64,000 nt of DNA from Streptomyces sp. HNM0575 (lineage in GTDB: Bacteria > Actinomycetota > Actinomycetes > Streptomycetales > Streptomycetaceae): NCBI RefSeq assembly GCF_012726265.1, contig NZ_JAASAG010000003.1, positions 360,522 to 424,521 on the forward strand, in the 5' to 3' direction. The first letter of the stretch is position 1. Each line of letters begins with the position of its first letter. The position numbers and the translations under genes were made by a program. The notes below the pieces were generated by a model. It saw nothing but the letters and a program-made list of their open reading frames with translations, made no database searches and was not told the DNA's origin. Shown one piece after another: positions 48,564 to 57,352 of the stretch.

Positions 48564-49712
48564 TCACCACTCCGCGAACGCCCCGTCCCCGTGCCGCCAG
48601 AGCGGGTTGTGCCAGCTCTCCGCGGCGCCGTCCGCCGCCCGCACCGCCTTCTCGTCGATCTCGACGCCCAGCCCCGGTCCCGTAGGACGCAGCAGATGCC
48701 CCTCGTCGAAGCGGAACACGGAGCGGTCCGCGACGTAGTCGAGCAGCTCCGCGGCCTTGTTGTAGTGGATGCCGACCGACTGCTCCTGGATGAGGAAGTT
48801 CGGTGTGACGAAGGCGAGTTGGAGGGACGCGGCGAGCGCCAGCGGGCCCAGCGGGCAGTGCGGTGCGATCGCCACGTCGAAGGTCTCGGCGAGCGTCGCG
48901 ATGCGCCTGGACTCCGAGATGCCGCCCGCGTGCGACAGGTCCGGCTGGAGCACGGCGATCCCCGCACGGAGCGCGGGCAGCACGTCCGTACGGGAGTAGA
49001 GCCGCTCGCCCGTGGCGACCGGCAGCGCCGTCGACTCCGTGACGCGGCCGAGCAGATGCGTGTACTCGGGCAGCACCGGCTCCTCGACGAACATCGGCGC
49101 ATACGGCTCCAGCACGCCGGCGGCCCTGATCGCGCCCGCGGTCGAGAAGCGGCCGTGGAGGTCGACGGCGAAGTCCCGCCCGGGGCCGAGGACTTCGCGT
49201 ACCGCCTCCGCCCTCGCCGCCACCTCGTCCAGCTCCGCGACGGTGGGCAACCGGCTCGTCCGGCCCGAGGCGTTCATCTTCACCGCGGTGAAACCGGCCT
49301 CCACCTGCGCCGCGACCTGGTCCCGTACCGCCGCGGGCTCGTCGCCGCCCACCCAGCTGTAGGCGCGCGCCCGGTCCCGCACGGGCCCGCCCAGCAGCCG
49401 GTGCACGGGAACGCCCAGCGCCTTGCCCGCGATGTCCCACAGCGCCTGGTCGATGCCCGCCACGGCGCTGGAGAGCACCGGACCGCCCCGGTAGAAGGAC
49501 CCCTTCGTCATCACCTGCCACAGGTCCTCGATGCGCGAGGGGTCGGCACCGACGAGGAACTGGGAGGCGAGTTCGTGCACGGCGGTACGCACGGTCTCCG
49601 CGCGGCCCTCCACCACGGGCTCGCCCCAGCCGACGAGCCCGTCGTCCGTCTCGATACGGCAGAAGAGCCAGCGCGGCGGTACGGCGAACGTCTCGACTCG
49701 GGTGATCTTCAA
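48564..49712 (-). CDS. dgoD: D-galactonate dehydratase, 382 aa
   Basis: Enolase-superfamily (mandelate-racemase type) enzyme; removes water from D-galactonate to give 2-keto-3-deoxygalactonate. Metal and base residues are in 'FAVDLHGRFS', 'MFVEEPVLPEY', 'PVATGERLYSR' and 'VAIAPHCPLGPLALAAS'. 'NFLIQEQSVGIHYN' and the end 'WHNPLWRHGDGAFAEW' are typical of DgoD, whose usual length is exactly 382. Last gene of the minus-strand set after an ABC importer and a GH42 enzyme. A related acid-sugar dehydratase cannot be excluded. Confidence 0.9.
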   Translation of the reverse strand: MKITRVETFAVPPRWLFCRIETDDGLVGWGEPVVEGRAETVRTAVHELASQFLVGADPSRIEDLWQVMTKGSFYRGGPVLSSAVAGIDQALWDIAGKALGVPVHRLLGGPVRDRARAYSWVGGDEPAAVRDQVAAQVEAGFTAVKMNASGRTSRLPTVAELDEVAARAEAVREVLGPGRDFAVDLHGRFSTAGAIRAAGVLEPYAPMFVEEPVLPEYTHLLGRVTESTALPVATGERLYSRTDVLPALRAGIAVLQPDLSHAGGISESRRIATLAETFDVAIAPHCPLGPLALAASLQLAFVTPNFLIQEQSVGIHYNKAAELLDYVADRSVFRFDEGHLLRPTGPGLGVEIDEKAVRAADGAAESWHNPLWRHGDGAFAEW

Positions 49713-49776
49713 GTGGTGCTCCAGGTGGTGCGGTTCGGGACTCGGGCGGCAGCGGCACGGGCTCGCCGGCGCGCGC

Positions 49777-50700
49777 TCACCCCTTGAGGCTGCCCTCGGT
49801 CAGACCGGTCCTCCAGTAGCGCTGGAGGACCAGCATCGCGACGGCCAGCGGTATGACGGAGAGGAAGGCGCCGCCGACGGTGTACTGGACGAGCTGCGGC
49901 ACCCGGTCGGCGGCGGTCTGCCAGGTGGCGAGGCCCAGGGTGATCGGATACTTGTGGTCGTCGGAGAGCATGACCAGGGGCAGGAAGTAGTTGTTCCAGA
50001 TGCCCACGAACTGGAAGAGGAAGACCGTCACCAGCGCCGGCGACATCAGCCGCAGCACCAGCTGGAAGAAGATCCGCCCTTCCCGCGCCCCGTCCACGCG
50101 TGCCGCCTCCAGCAGCGTGTCGTCGACTGCCGACTCGGCGTAGATCCGCGAGAGATAGACGCCGAACGGGCTGACGACGCCGGGGATCAGCACCGCCCAG
50201 TAGGTGTTGGTCAGACCGATCTGGTTGAAGAGCAGATACAGCGGGAGGGCGAGCGCGGTGTGCGGCAGCAGTACGCCCGCGAGCACGGCCTTGAACGCCG
50301 CCTCCCGGCCCCGGAAGCGGTACTTGGCGAGCGCGAAGCCCGCGGCGGCGGCCAGCAGGGTGGCGAGCAGCGCCCCGACTCCCGCGTACAGCAGCGAGTT
50401 GAGCGCCCACTGGAGATAGATGTGGCCGTCGTAGCTGAGGATCTTGCCGATGTTCGCGAGCAGTTGAGGACTGTCGAACCACAGCCCGTTGCTGCCGTAC
50501 AGCCGCTCCGTGGACTTGGTGGCGGCGATGATCAGCCAGTAGACGGGCAGCAGGAAGTAGCCGGTGGCGATGGCGAGCACCGCGATCAGCAGGATGCGGC
50601 CGGGGCCCGGCAGCCTGCGCGGTGCCGCCGTGGCGGGGGAGGGCGCGGGCAGCGGACGGGCGGCGGGGGCCGCGTCGCTCGTGCCGGTGGTGAGGCTCAT
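49777..50700 (-). CDS. Carbohydrate ABC transporter permease (MalG type), 307 aa
   Basis: Six-helix inner-membrane permease. The EAA loop is 'LLEAARVDGAREGRIFFQLV' with the family Gly, and 'VLLPHTALALPLYLLFNQIG' and 'YPITLGLATWQTA' are CUT1-type marks. The first 30 residues are a disordered Ala/Pro tail. GGAGGGG precedes the ATG, which overlaps the MalF-type stop (ATGA). It works with the MalF-type and binding proteins encoded upstream; the ATPase is not in the cluster and is probably a shared MsiK-like protein encoded elsewhere. Confidence 0.9.
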   Translation of the reverse strand: MSLTTGTSDAAPAARPLPAPSPATAAPRRLPGPGRILLIAVLAIATGYFLLPVYWLIIAATKSTERLYGSNGLWFDSPQLLANIGKILSYDGHIYLQWALNSLLYAGVGALLATLLAAAAGFALAKYRFRGREAAFKAVLAGVLLPHTALALPLYLLFNQIGLTNTYWAVLIPGVVSPFGVYLSRIYAESAVDDTLLEAARVDGAREGRIFFQLVLRLMSPALVTVFLFQFVGIWNNYFLPLVMLSDDHKYPITLGLATWQTAADRVPQLVQYTVGGAFLSVIPLAVAMLVLQRYWRTGLTEGSLKG

Positions 50701-51737
50701 CGGCCCCTCCGTTCCTTGCGGGTGACGAGGCTGAGGAACCCGAAGGACAAGGCGCAGGCCACGAGGGCGAGCAGCACGGCCTTCGCAGCGGCCAGATAGA
50801 CGTTGGCGTTGGCGAACGCGTCGTTGTACGCGCTGAGGTTGGGCGTGAAGCTGGCGGTCACCGCGGGCGAGAGCACCCTCATCACCAGCGGCTCGGCGAA
50901 CAGCTGCATCGTGCCGATGATGGAGAAGACGCAGGTGAGGACGAGCGCCGGGCGCACCAGCGGGATCTTGATCCGCAGCGCCGTCTGCCAGGGCCCGGCG
51001 CCGTCGATGCGTGCCGCCTCGTACAGCTCCTGGGGTATGGACTTCAGCTGGGCGACGATGATCAGCATGTTGTAGCCCGCGAACTCCCAGACGACGATGT
51101 TCGCGATGGACCACAGCATGTTGTCGTAGCTGAGGAATTCGGGTGAGGCGCTGCCGAGTGCCTCGGTGATGGGGCTGATGCCCGGCACGTACAGGAAGCC
51201 CCACAGGATGGTGGCGATGACGCCGGGGATGCCGTACGGCAGGAAGTACGAGGCACGCAGCAGGCCCGCCCAGCGGCTGGAGAGCTGGTCGAGCAGCAGC
51301 GCGAGCACCAGTGCCAGCAGCAGCATCACGGGGACCTGTACGACGCCGAAGAGCAGCACGCGGCCGAAACTCTCGATGAAATCGGCCTGTTGGAGCGCGA
51401 GCCCGTAGTTCTCCAGGCCGGCGAAGCCGACGGTGGGCTTGCCGAGGCCGAGCGGCCCGTGCCGTTCGACCTTGAGCAGGCTCTGGTAGACGGCGTAGCC
51501 GATGGGGAGGACGAAGGCGAAGACGAAGAGCGCGAGGAAGGGGCCGAGGAAGAACCACGCGGCGCGGTCCGGCCGCGGCGAGCGTGCGCCCTGCGCGTAG
51601 GTCCGCGCGGAAGCCCGCGCGGGGGAGGTCCCTTCGGGCGGGGTGCCCGCAGGGGAGGCTCCCGCGGCGTGAACTCCCGGCGAGGGGACCGCGGTTGCGG
51701 AGGCGTCCTTTCCGGCCGCACCGGCTCCAGTGGCCAT
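50697..51737 (-). CDS. Carbohydrate ABC transporter permease (MalF type), 346 aa
   Basis: Six main helices after a 55-residue disordered start. The EAA loop is 'LYEAARIDGAGPWQTALRIK' and the end of helix 1 is 'FFLGPFLALFVFAFVLPIGY'. 'YFLPYGIPGVIATILWGFLY' is a conserved membrane block. GAGGAG precedes the ATG; it overlaps the binding-protein stop by one base (TGATG). Partner of the MalG-type permease. Substrate probably a beta-galactoside, given the adjacent GH42 gene. Confidence 0.9.
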   Translation of the reverse strand: MATGAGAAGKDASATAVPSPGVHAAGASPAGTPPEGTSPARASARTYAQGARSPRPDRAAWFFLGPFLALFVFAFVLPIGYAVYQSLLKVERHGPLGLGKPTVGFAGLENYGLALQQADFIESFGRVLLFGVVQVPVMLLLALVLALLLDQLSSRWAGLLRASYFLPYGIPGVIATILWGFLYVPGISPITEALGSASPEFLSYDNMLWSIANIVVWEFAGYNMLIIVAQLKSIPQELYEAARIDGAGPWQTALRIKIPLVRPALVLTCVFSIIGTMQLFAEPLVMRVLSPAVTASFTPNLSAYNDAFANANVYLAAAKAVLLALVACALSFGFLSLVTRKERRGR

Positions 51738-53056
51738 CACGCGCTCCTCGCCTTGAGTCCCTTGGCCTGCAAGTCGTCGACGACACGGCCCTGTACGTCG
51801 TTCATGGCGTCCACGAGGCTGCCGTCGCCGGCGGTGGCACGGCCGAAGGCGTCCTTGATGTGCTCGAAGGACTGGATGGTGGTCGGCGCCCACTTCCAGG
51901 AGGTGTCGACGTGGCTGTCGGAGTCCTGGAAGACCTCGTTGTAGCGCTGGCCGCCGAAGAACGGGTCCGGCTTGCCCAGCGCGGACTTCTTCAGGTCGAT
52001 ACGGGCGCCCGGCCAGCCGTACCCCGCGGCCACCAGCAGGTCGATGCTCTCCGGGTCGGTGTTGAGCCAGTGCGCGAACTGAAGGGCCTCCGCCGGGTGT
52101 CGGGTGCCCTGGAGGATCGCCGTCGACGAGCCGCCCCAGTTGGCGGAGTCCGTCTGCCCGGCCTCCCACTGCGGCAGCGGGGCGACCCGCCACTTGCCCT
52201 TGGTGCCGGGGGCGTTGCCGCGCAGCAGGGCGTCGCCCCACTGCGCCGCCGGCCAGCTCACCAACTGGCCCGACTGCACGGCCTTGTACCAGGCGCTCTG
52301 CGTGTCCGGCATGACGGCGAGGAGCTCGTCCCGCAGCAACCCGTCCCAGAAATCGGCGACTTCGAGCGACGCCCTGCTGTTGACGTCGACTATCCACGTG
52401 TCGCCCTCGGAGCGTATCCACCGCGCGCCGCGCTGCCACGGGAACGCCGCGTACCACATGGCGTTGTTGGGCGGGAACGCGCAGATGCGGGAGCCGTGCT
52501 TCTTGATCTTGAGCGCGGCCGTGCGGAACTCGTCCCAGGTGCGCGGGACTTGGATGTCCCAGCGTTCGAAGAGGTCCTTGCGGTAGTAGTACGCCATGGG
52601 TCCGGAGCCCTGCGGCACCGCGAAGACGTCCTCGCCGAACACCCCTTGCTTCCACTGCCAGTCGACGTAGGAGCCCTTGAGCTTTTCGGCCCCGTACTCG
52701 CTGAGGTTCGTCAGGCCGTTGACGAGCATGAACTCCGGCAGCGCGTAGTACTCGACCTGGGCGAGGTCCGGGGGAGATCCGGCCTTCAGCGCGGAGTGCA
52801 TCTTCTGGTAGCCGCCCTGGGTGTTGGCGGGCACGATCTGCACCTCGACGTGGATGTCGGGGTGCGTCCTGTTCCACAGGGCGACCGCCTTCTGGAGCGG
52901 TACCCACGTCCAGAAGACCAGCCTCGTCTTGCGGCCCTCGGTGCGCGGCGCCTGCTCGGTGAGCCGGGCGGCGCCCGCCGACTCGCCGCACGCGGCGAGG
53001 GCCGGGGCCGCGGCTGCCGCGGCGCCCCACGCGAGGACCTTTCTACGGACGGGCAT
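51737..53056 (-). CDS. Carbohydrate ABC transporter substrate-binding lipoprotein, 439 aa
   Basis: Extracellular solute-binding protein of family 1. The signal peptide ends 'APALAACGES' (lipobox LAAC). The mature domain has 'RLVFWTWVPLQKAVALWNR', 'PDIHVEVQIVPANTQGGYQK', 'SPPDLAQVEYYALPEFM' and the Trp/Tyr-rich sugar site 'AMWYAAFPWQRGARWI'. It captures an oligosaccharide and passes it to the two permeases. First gene of the transporter set; the GH42 gene ends 121 bp upstream. Confidence 0.9.
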   Translation of the reverse strand: MPVRRKVLAWGAAAAAAPALAACGESAGAARLTEQAPRTEGRKTRLVFWTWVPLQKAVALWNRTHPDIHVEVQIVPANTQGGYQKMHSALKAGSPPDLAQVEYYALPEFMLVNGLTNLSEYGAEKLKGSYVDWQWKQGVFGEDVFAVPQGSGPMAYYYRKDLFERWDIQVPRTWDEFRTAALKIKKHGSRICAFPPNNAMWYAAFPWQRGARWIRSEGDTWIVDVNSRASLEVADFWDGLLRDELLAVMPDTQSAWYKAVQSGQLVSWPAAQWGDALLRGNAPGTKGKWRVAPLPQWEAGQTDSANWGGSSTAILQGTRHPAEALQFAHWLNTDPESIDLLVAAGYGWPGARIDLKKSALGKPDPFFGGQRYNEVFQDSDSHVDTSWKWAPTTIQSFEHIKDAFGRATAGDGSLVDAMNDVQGRVVDDLQAKGLKARSA

Positions 53057-53108
53057 CCGACCTCCTTGTCAGATCTGCCGGCTCCTTCTCGGACCTGCCT
53101 GGTTCTCA

Positions 53109-53196
53109 GCGCTCCAGCAGGGCTCGGCGCTCCGGTACGGTTCAGCGCTCCGGTACGGTTCAGTGCTCCGGTACGGCTCAGCGCTCCAGCACGGCG
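53109..53196. repeat. 18-bp tandem repeat, five copies, carrying the GH42 stop codon
   Basis: GCGCTCCGGTACGGTTCA-type units start at 53109, 53127, 53145, 53163 and 53181. The last one is the true end of the GH42 gene (codons Leu-Glu-Arg-stop on the minus strand). The other four are copies of that end, most with a TGA at the same place. Confidence 0.88.
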
Positions 53197-55205
53197 ACGC
53201 CGCGCGGCGGCAGCGTCACGGTTGAGACCGGCCCGGAGCCGTCGGGGCCCAGCCGGTCGCGCATCGGCTCGGGCAGCCGGACGACCGCCTCGCCGTCGCC
53301 GTGGTTGAGCAGGAACAGAAAGCGGTGCTCGTCGTCCTCGCGCACCGTGGCCTGGACGCGGGCGGGCAGCCCCGGAAGCACGGGCCGCACATCCGCCTCC
53401 TCCCGCACGTGGTCCAACAGGCCCCGCAGCGCGGCCGGTTCGAGCCGGGTGCCGATGTACCAGGCCGCACCGGAGCCGTAGGAGTGCCGGGTGACGGCGG
53501 GACCTCCCGCCAGTTCGCCGTCGCCGAAGACCGCCACGGTCTCGGCGCCCTCCGTCTCGATGGACTCCGACCACAGGTCGCCGGTGACGCCGGAGCCGGG
53601 CACCGCGCCCAGCGGCCCCGCGCCCTGGACGGAGACGCTCGCACCCTCGTCCAGCGGCCAGAACTCCTCCACGCGGAGCCCGAGCAACTGCCGCAGCGGC
53701 GCCGGGTATCCGCCGGGATGCACGCGGTCGCACCCGTCGACGATGCCGGAGAAGAACGAGACGACCAGGTGCCCGCCGCCCTCGACGTACTCCTCAAGAC
53801 GCCGCGCGTCGTCCTCGCCCAGCAGATACAGGTTCGGCACGATCACGAGCCGGTAGCCCGACAGCTCACCCCACGGCGGCAGTACGTCGCAGGCCACGCC
53901 CGCCTCGAACAGGGCCCGGTGATGGGCACGGTTGATCTGCGTCTGGTCCAGCGCCGTGGAGGGACGCGAGTCGAGCTCCAGCGCCCACCAGCTGTTCCAG
54001 TCCGTCAGCAGTGCCGCGCCGGCGTGCGAGCGGGTGCCCGCGATCTCCGGTACGGAGGCCAACTCCCGGCCCAGCTCGCTCACTTCGCGGAAGATCCGGG
54101 TGCCGGTGCCGCCGTGCGGAACCATCGCCGAGTGGAACTTCTCGGCGCCGCCCAGTGACTGACGCCACTGGAAGAACATGATCGCGTCGGCGCCCTGCGC
54201 GATCGCCTGCCAGCTCCACAGGCGCATCGCGCCGGGCGGCTTCGGGCTGTTGCGCGGGCGCCAGTTGACGGCACTGGGCGCCTGCTCCAGCAGCAGCCAC
54301 GGCTGTCCGCCGCGCGCCGAGCGCATCACGTCGAAGCTCAGCGCCGCGCCCTGGTGCGTGTCCGGGTCGTAGGGGTCCTGGTAGAAGTCCAGTGACATCA
54401 CGTCCTGGTGGCGCGCCCATTCGAAGGCGTCGACGGGCTTGTGATGCGGCATCAGGTTCGTCGTCACGGGCACGCCGGGCGTGACGCGGCGCAGCACCGC
54501 CAGTTCCGCGAGATAGCACTGCCGCAGCGCGTCGTCGCTGAAGCGCCAGTAGTCCAGCTGTTGTGAGGGGTTGGCGAAGGTCGGCGCCAGCCGCGGCGGC
54601 AGCACCTCGTCGAACGAGCCGTACTGCTGGGACCAGAAGGCCGTGGACCAGGCCTCGTTGAGGGCCTCGACGGTGCCGTAGCGCTCACGCAGCCAGCGCC
54701 GGAAGTCGGCGGCCGACTCGTCGCAGAAGCACTGGCGGATGTGGCAGCCGTACTCGTTGCCGACGTGCCACACCTCCAGGGCGGGGTGCTGTGCGTAGCG
54801 CGTCGCGAGCCGCTCGACGAGCCGGGTGGCGTACTCGCGGTAGACGGGGCTGGAGGGGCAGTAGTGCTGCCGGCCGCCCGGCCACTTGCGGCGGCCGTCC
54901 GCCGTCTCCGGCAGGATCTCCGGGTGCAGCCGCGTCAGCCACGGCGGCGGTGACGCGGTCATCGTCGCCAGGCATACGCGCAGACCGGCCTGCGAGAGAT
55001 TGTCCAGTACGCGGTCGAACCAGCCGAAGTCGTACTCGCCGGGCCGCGGTTCGACCTTCGCCCACGCGAAGACGCCCGCCGTCACCATGGTGACCCCGGC
55101 CTCCTTCATCAGCCGGGTGTCCTCGGCCCACACCTCCTCGGGCCACTGCTCCGGGTAGTAGTCGCCGCCGAAGTGGATCCGCCTGTCCGGCCTGTCTGCC
55201 CTCAT
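53178..55205 (-). CDS. Beta-galactosidase, glycoside hydrolase family 42, 675 aa
   Basis: Cytoplasmic GH42 enzyme: cleaves terminal beta-galactosyl groups. The acid/base Glu is in 'VWHVGNEYGCHIR' (N-E) and the nucleophile Glu in 'PWLLLEQAPSAVNWR'. The family zinc-type Cys cluster follows the first (CHIRQCFCDES). 'HFGGDYYPEQWPEEVW' is the classical N-terminus. The trimerisation domain and a C-terminal beta domain complete it. Start ATG 55205 gives the usual length; the upstream ATGs at 55253 and 55259 lack a ribosome-binding site. Divergent from an SDR gene; an AT-rich palindrome lies between. Confidence 0.9.
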   Translation of the reverse strand: MRADRPDRRIHFGGDYYPEQWPEEVWAEDTRLMKEAGVTMVTAGVFAWAKVEPRPGEYDFGWFDRVLDNLSQAGLRVCLATMTASPPPWLTRLHPEILPETADGRRKWPGGRQHYCPSSPVYREYATRLVERLATRYAQHPALEVWHVGNEYGCHIRQCFCDESAADFRRWLRERYGTVEALNEAWSTAFWSQQYGSFDEVLPPRLAPTFANPSQQLDYWRFSDDALRQCYLAELAVLRRVTPGVPVTTNLMPHHKPVDAFEWARHQDVMSLDFYQDPYDPDTHQGAALSFDVMRSARGGQPWLLLEQAPSAVNWRPRNSPKPPGAMRLWSWQAIAQGADAIMFFQWRQSLGGAEKFHSAMVPHGGTGTRIFREVSELGRELASVPEIAGTRSHAGAALLTDWNSWWALELDSRPSTALDQTQINRAHHRALFEAGVACDVLPPWGELSGYRLVIVPNLYLLGEDDARRLEEYVEGGGHLVVSFFSGIVDGCDRVHPGGYPAPLRQLLGLRVEEFWPLDEGASVSVQGAGPLGAVPGSGVTGDLWSESIETEGAETVAVFGDGELAGGPAVTRHSYGSGAAWYIGTRLEPAALRGLLDHVREEADVRPVLPGLPARVQATVREDDEHRFLFLLNHGDGEAVVRLPEPMRDRLGPDGSGPVSTVTLPPRGVAVLER

Positions 55206-55263
55206 GCCTGTGCGCACCTTCGGGTCGTCGGTTGCCGTCACATGCCAAGCCATGGTCAATCCA

Positions 55264-55278
55264 TTAATTATGAATTAA
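55264..55278. promoter_or_regulatory. AT-rich palindrome TTAATT-ATG-AATTAA
   Basis: Perfect 6-bp arms in a 20-bp island with almost no G or C, in DNA that is otherwise very GC-rich. It lies between the divergent GH42 gene and the SDR gene and is a probable operator of the galactoside region, perhaps for the GntR/FCD regulator encoded at 56379. Confidence 0.65.
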
Positions 55279-55429
55279 CGTAAGGGCGGCCCGTGGAGGG
55301 GTCAACCCTTCCCGCGCCGGTCCGTGCAGCCGGTCCTCGCGGCCGGTCCGCGCGGCGTCACGTACGGCGGCGTGCGGCGGTTGCGCGGCGCGGCCGGGCA
55401 CAGCAGCGAGGAGCCCGAGGAGCGGCACG

Positions 55430-56290
55430 ATGACAGGGCCGACGCCAGACCATGACAGCGGCGGACGCCGCGAGCCCGGGGAGTCCCGGGGCTCAACCGG
55501 CGGGCGTGACACCGGCGTTGGGGCCGACGGCCGGGTCCCCGCGGGACGCTTCCATGCCCGTACCGCCGTCGTAACCGGCTCCGCCGCCGGCATCGGCGCG
55601 GCCACCGCACGCCGCCTCGCCGAGGAGGGCGCCGCCGTCGTGGTCGCCGACGTCGACGAGCGGCACGGCGCACAGGTCGCGGCGCGGATACGCGAGAGCG
55701 GCGGCGAGGCCGCCTTCGTGCACGCCGACGTCGCGCGGGAGGACGCCTGGCGGCGCATCGTCGAGGCCGCCCACGCCTACGGGCCGGTCGGCGTGCTGGT
55801 GAGCAACGCCGTGAAGGTCGAGATCGCCCCCGCGCACGAGACCACGCCCGAGTCCTGGGAGCGGCAGATCTCCGTCGGACTCACCGCCGCCTACCTCGGT
55901 GTACGGGCCTGTCTGGACGATCTGCGCGCCGAGCGCGGAGCGGTGGTGCTCGTCTCCTCCGTGCACGCCCACCGCGGCATCCCGGGCCACCCCGCCTACG
56001 CGGCGGCGAAGGGCGGACTGCTGTCGCTCAGCGGCCAGTTGACCGTCGAGTACGGGCCGGAGGTGCGCTTCAACACCGTGCTGCCGGGCCCCGTGCTCAC
56101 CGGGCTGTGGGACCGGGTGCCCGAGGACGAGCGCGCCGCCAGCGTCGCGGAGACCGCCGCCCGCCGCTTCGGCACGCCGGAAGAGGTCGCCTCGGCCATC
56201 GCTTACCTCGCCTCGCCGGAGGCGTCGTATGTGACGGGGGCGAGCCTGCTCGTCGACGGCGGATGGAGCGTCATGAAGTCCTCGGCGTGA
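55430..56290 (+). CDS. Short-chain dehydrogenase/reductase, 286 aa
   Basis: Classical SDR: cofactor motif 'VVTGSAAGIGAATARRLAEE', 'VVVADVDERHGAQ', the 'LVSNAVKV' strand, catalytic Ser in 'VLVSSVHAHRG' and Tyr/Lys in 'HPAYAAAKGGLL'. The C-terminus 'ASYVTGASLLVDGGWSVM' is typical. The first 42 residues are a disordered extension. Beside GH42 and DgoD it could oxidise galactose to galactonolactone, as in the De Ley-Doudoroff route (inference). GAGGAG precedes the ATG. Confidence 0.87.
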   Translation: MTGPTPDHDSGGRREPGESRGSTGGRDTGVGADGRVPAGRFHARTAVVTGSAAGIGAATARRLAEEGAAVVVADVDERHGAQVAARIRESGGEAAFVHADVAREDAWRRIVEAAHAYGPVGVLVSNAVKVEIAPAHETTPESWERQISVGLTAAYLGVRACLDDLRAERGAVVLVSSVHAHRGIPGHPAYAAAKGGLLSLSGQLTVEYGPEVRFNTVLPGPVLTGLWDRVPEDERAASVAETAARRFGTPEEVASAIAYLASPEASYVTGASLLVDGGWSVMKSSA

Positions 56291-56378
56291 CAGGGGAGTT
56301 CAGAGTCCGGCGGGGGAGCGGGCGGGGGACCGGGGGGCCATACGGGCCGTACCGACCAGGAGAGAGAAGGTTCAGGGC

Positions 56379-57107
56379 ATGTCCGGTTACGCGCGCCGCG
56401 GGGTCCACGGCCAGACCGTCGAGGCCATCGCGCACCGGGTGCTCGGCGGCCGCATCGGCGAGGGCGACACGCTCGACCTGGGCGCGCTCCAGGCCGAACT
56501 GGGCGTCAGCCTCACGGTGTTGCGCGAATCGCTGAAGGTGCTCGCCGCGAAGGGCATGGTCGACGCCCGCCAGAAGCGGGGCACGTTCGTACGGCCGCGC
56601 TCCGACTGGCACTTCCTCGACGCGGACGTGCTGCGCTGGCAGTTCGAGTCCGCGGAGGGACCGGAGGCGGGCGCGGGCAACCCGCTGCTGCGCGACCTCG
56701 GCGAGGTGCGCGGCATCGTCGAACCGGCGGCGGTACGGCTGGCGGCGCAGCGCCGTACGGACGACGACCTCGCCGCCCTGGACACGGCACTCGACGCGAT
56801 GACCCGCGCCTCCGTGGTCGGCGACGAGGCCGTGGACGCCGACCTCGCCTTCCACGGGGCGCTTCTGGCCGCCTCGCACAACGAGATGCTGGAGCGGATG
56901 GAGATGGTCATCGCCACGGGTCTCGCCTTCCGCGACCGGCTCGTGCACGCCTCCGGCCACCGCCCGCAGGACCCCGTGCCCAGCCACGGCGCCGTACTCG
57001 ACGCCGTACGGGCAAGGGACGCGGACGCGGCGGAGAGCACGATGCGGGCCCTGCTCCAGCAGTCGGCCCGCGACCTGGAGGAGATCCACCGCGCGGGCGG
57101 GGGGTGA
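56379..57107 (+). CDS. GntR-family regulator with FCD domain (DgoR/FadR type), 242 aa
   Basis: N-terminal winged helix ('TVEAIAHRVLGGRIGEGD', 'AELGVSLTVLRESLKVLAAKG', 'KRGTFVRPR') and an all-helical FCD ligand domain with metal-type His/Asp ('ADLAFHGALLAASHNEML', 'PSHGAVLDAVRARDADAA'). 'FLDADVLRWQFE' is typical of the sugar-acid group that includes DgoR. Likely regulator of the galactoside region, with galactonate or a breakdown product as effector. On the same strand and 88 bp after the SDR gene. Confidence 0.87.
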   Translation: MSGYARRGVHGQTVEAIAHRVLGGRIGEGDTLDLGALQAELGVSLTVLRESLKVLAAKGMVDARQKRGTFVRPRSDWHFLDADVLRWQFESAEGPEAGAGNPLLRDLGEVRGIVEPAAVRLAAQRRTDDDLAALDTALDAMTRASVVGDEAVDADLAFHGALLAASHNEMLERMEMVIATGLAFRDRLVHASGHRPQDPVPSHGAVLDAVRARDADAAESTMRALLQQSARDLEEIHRAGGG

Positions 57108-57136
57108 GGGCCGGCGGCGAGGTGGCCGCCCCGGCC

Positions 57137-57352
57137 TCACCGGGCGGCGCGGCCCGCCGCGTACGCCAAGAACGCCGCCCACTGCCGAGGCTGCACGCAC
57201 AGCACGGGCCCGGGCAGGGACTTGGAGTCCCGCACGTGCACGGTGCCGCGCAGCGCGGCGACCTCGACGCAGTCGCCGCCACTGGAGCCGCTGTAACTGC
57301 TCTTGAACCAGACCGACTTGTCCGTGTCGACGACGTTCCGCTCAGCGTTCAT
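57137..57352 (-). CDS. DUF397-domain protein, 71 aa
   Basis: 'VWFKSSYSGSSGGDCVEVA' and 'VHVRDSKSLPGP' with 'PRQWAAFLAYA' are the full DUF397 pattern. In Streptomyces such small proteins accompany an XRE/DUF5753 regulator and modulate it, often in development or antibiotic control. The ATG overlaps the 3' end of the regulator gene by 11 bp. AGGGAG precedes the start. Confidence 0.9.
   Translation of the reverse strand: MNAERNVVDTDKSVWFKSSYSGSSGGDCVEVAALRGTVHVRDSKSLPGPVLCVQPRQWAAFLAYAAGRAAR

Noticed and set aside
49777..51786. 669-residue minus-strand frame spanning both permease genes
   Set aside because: Its last 307 residues are the MalG-type permease itself; the upstream Arg-rich part is an out-of-frame reading of the MalF-type gene. 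The real start is the ATG at 50700.
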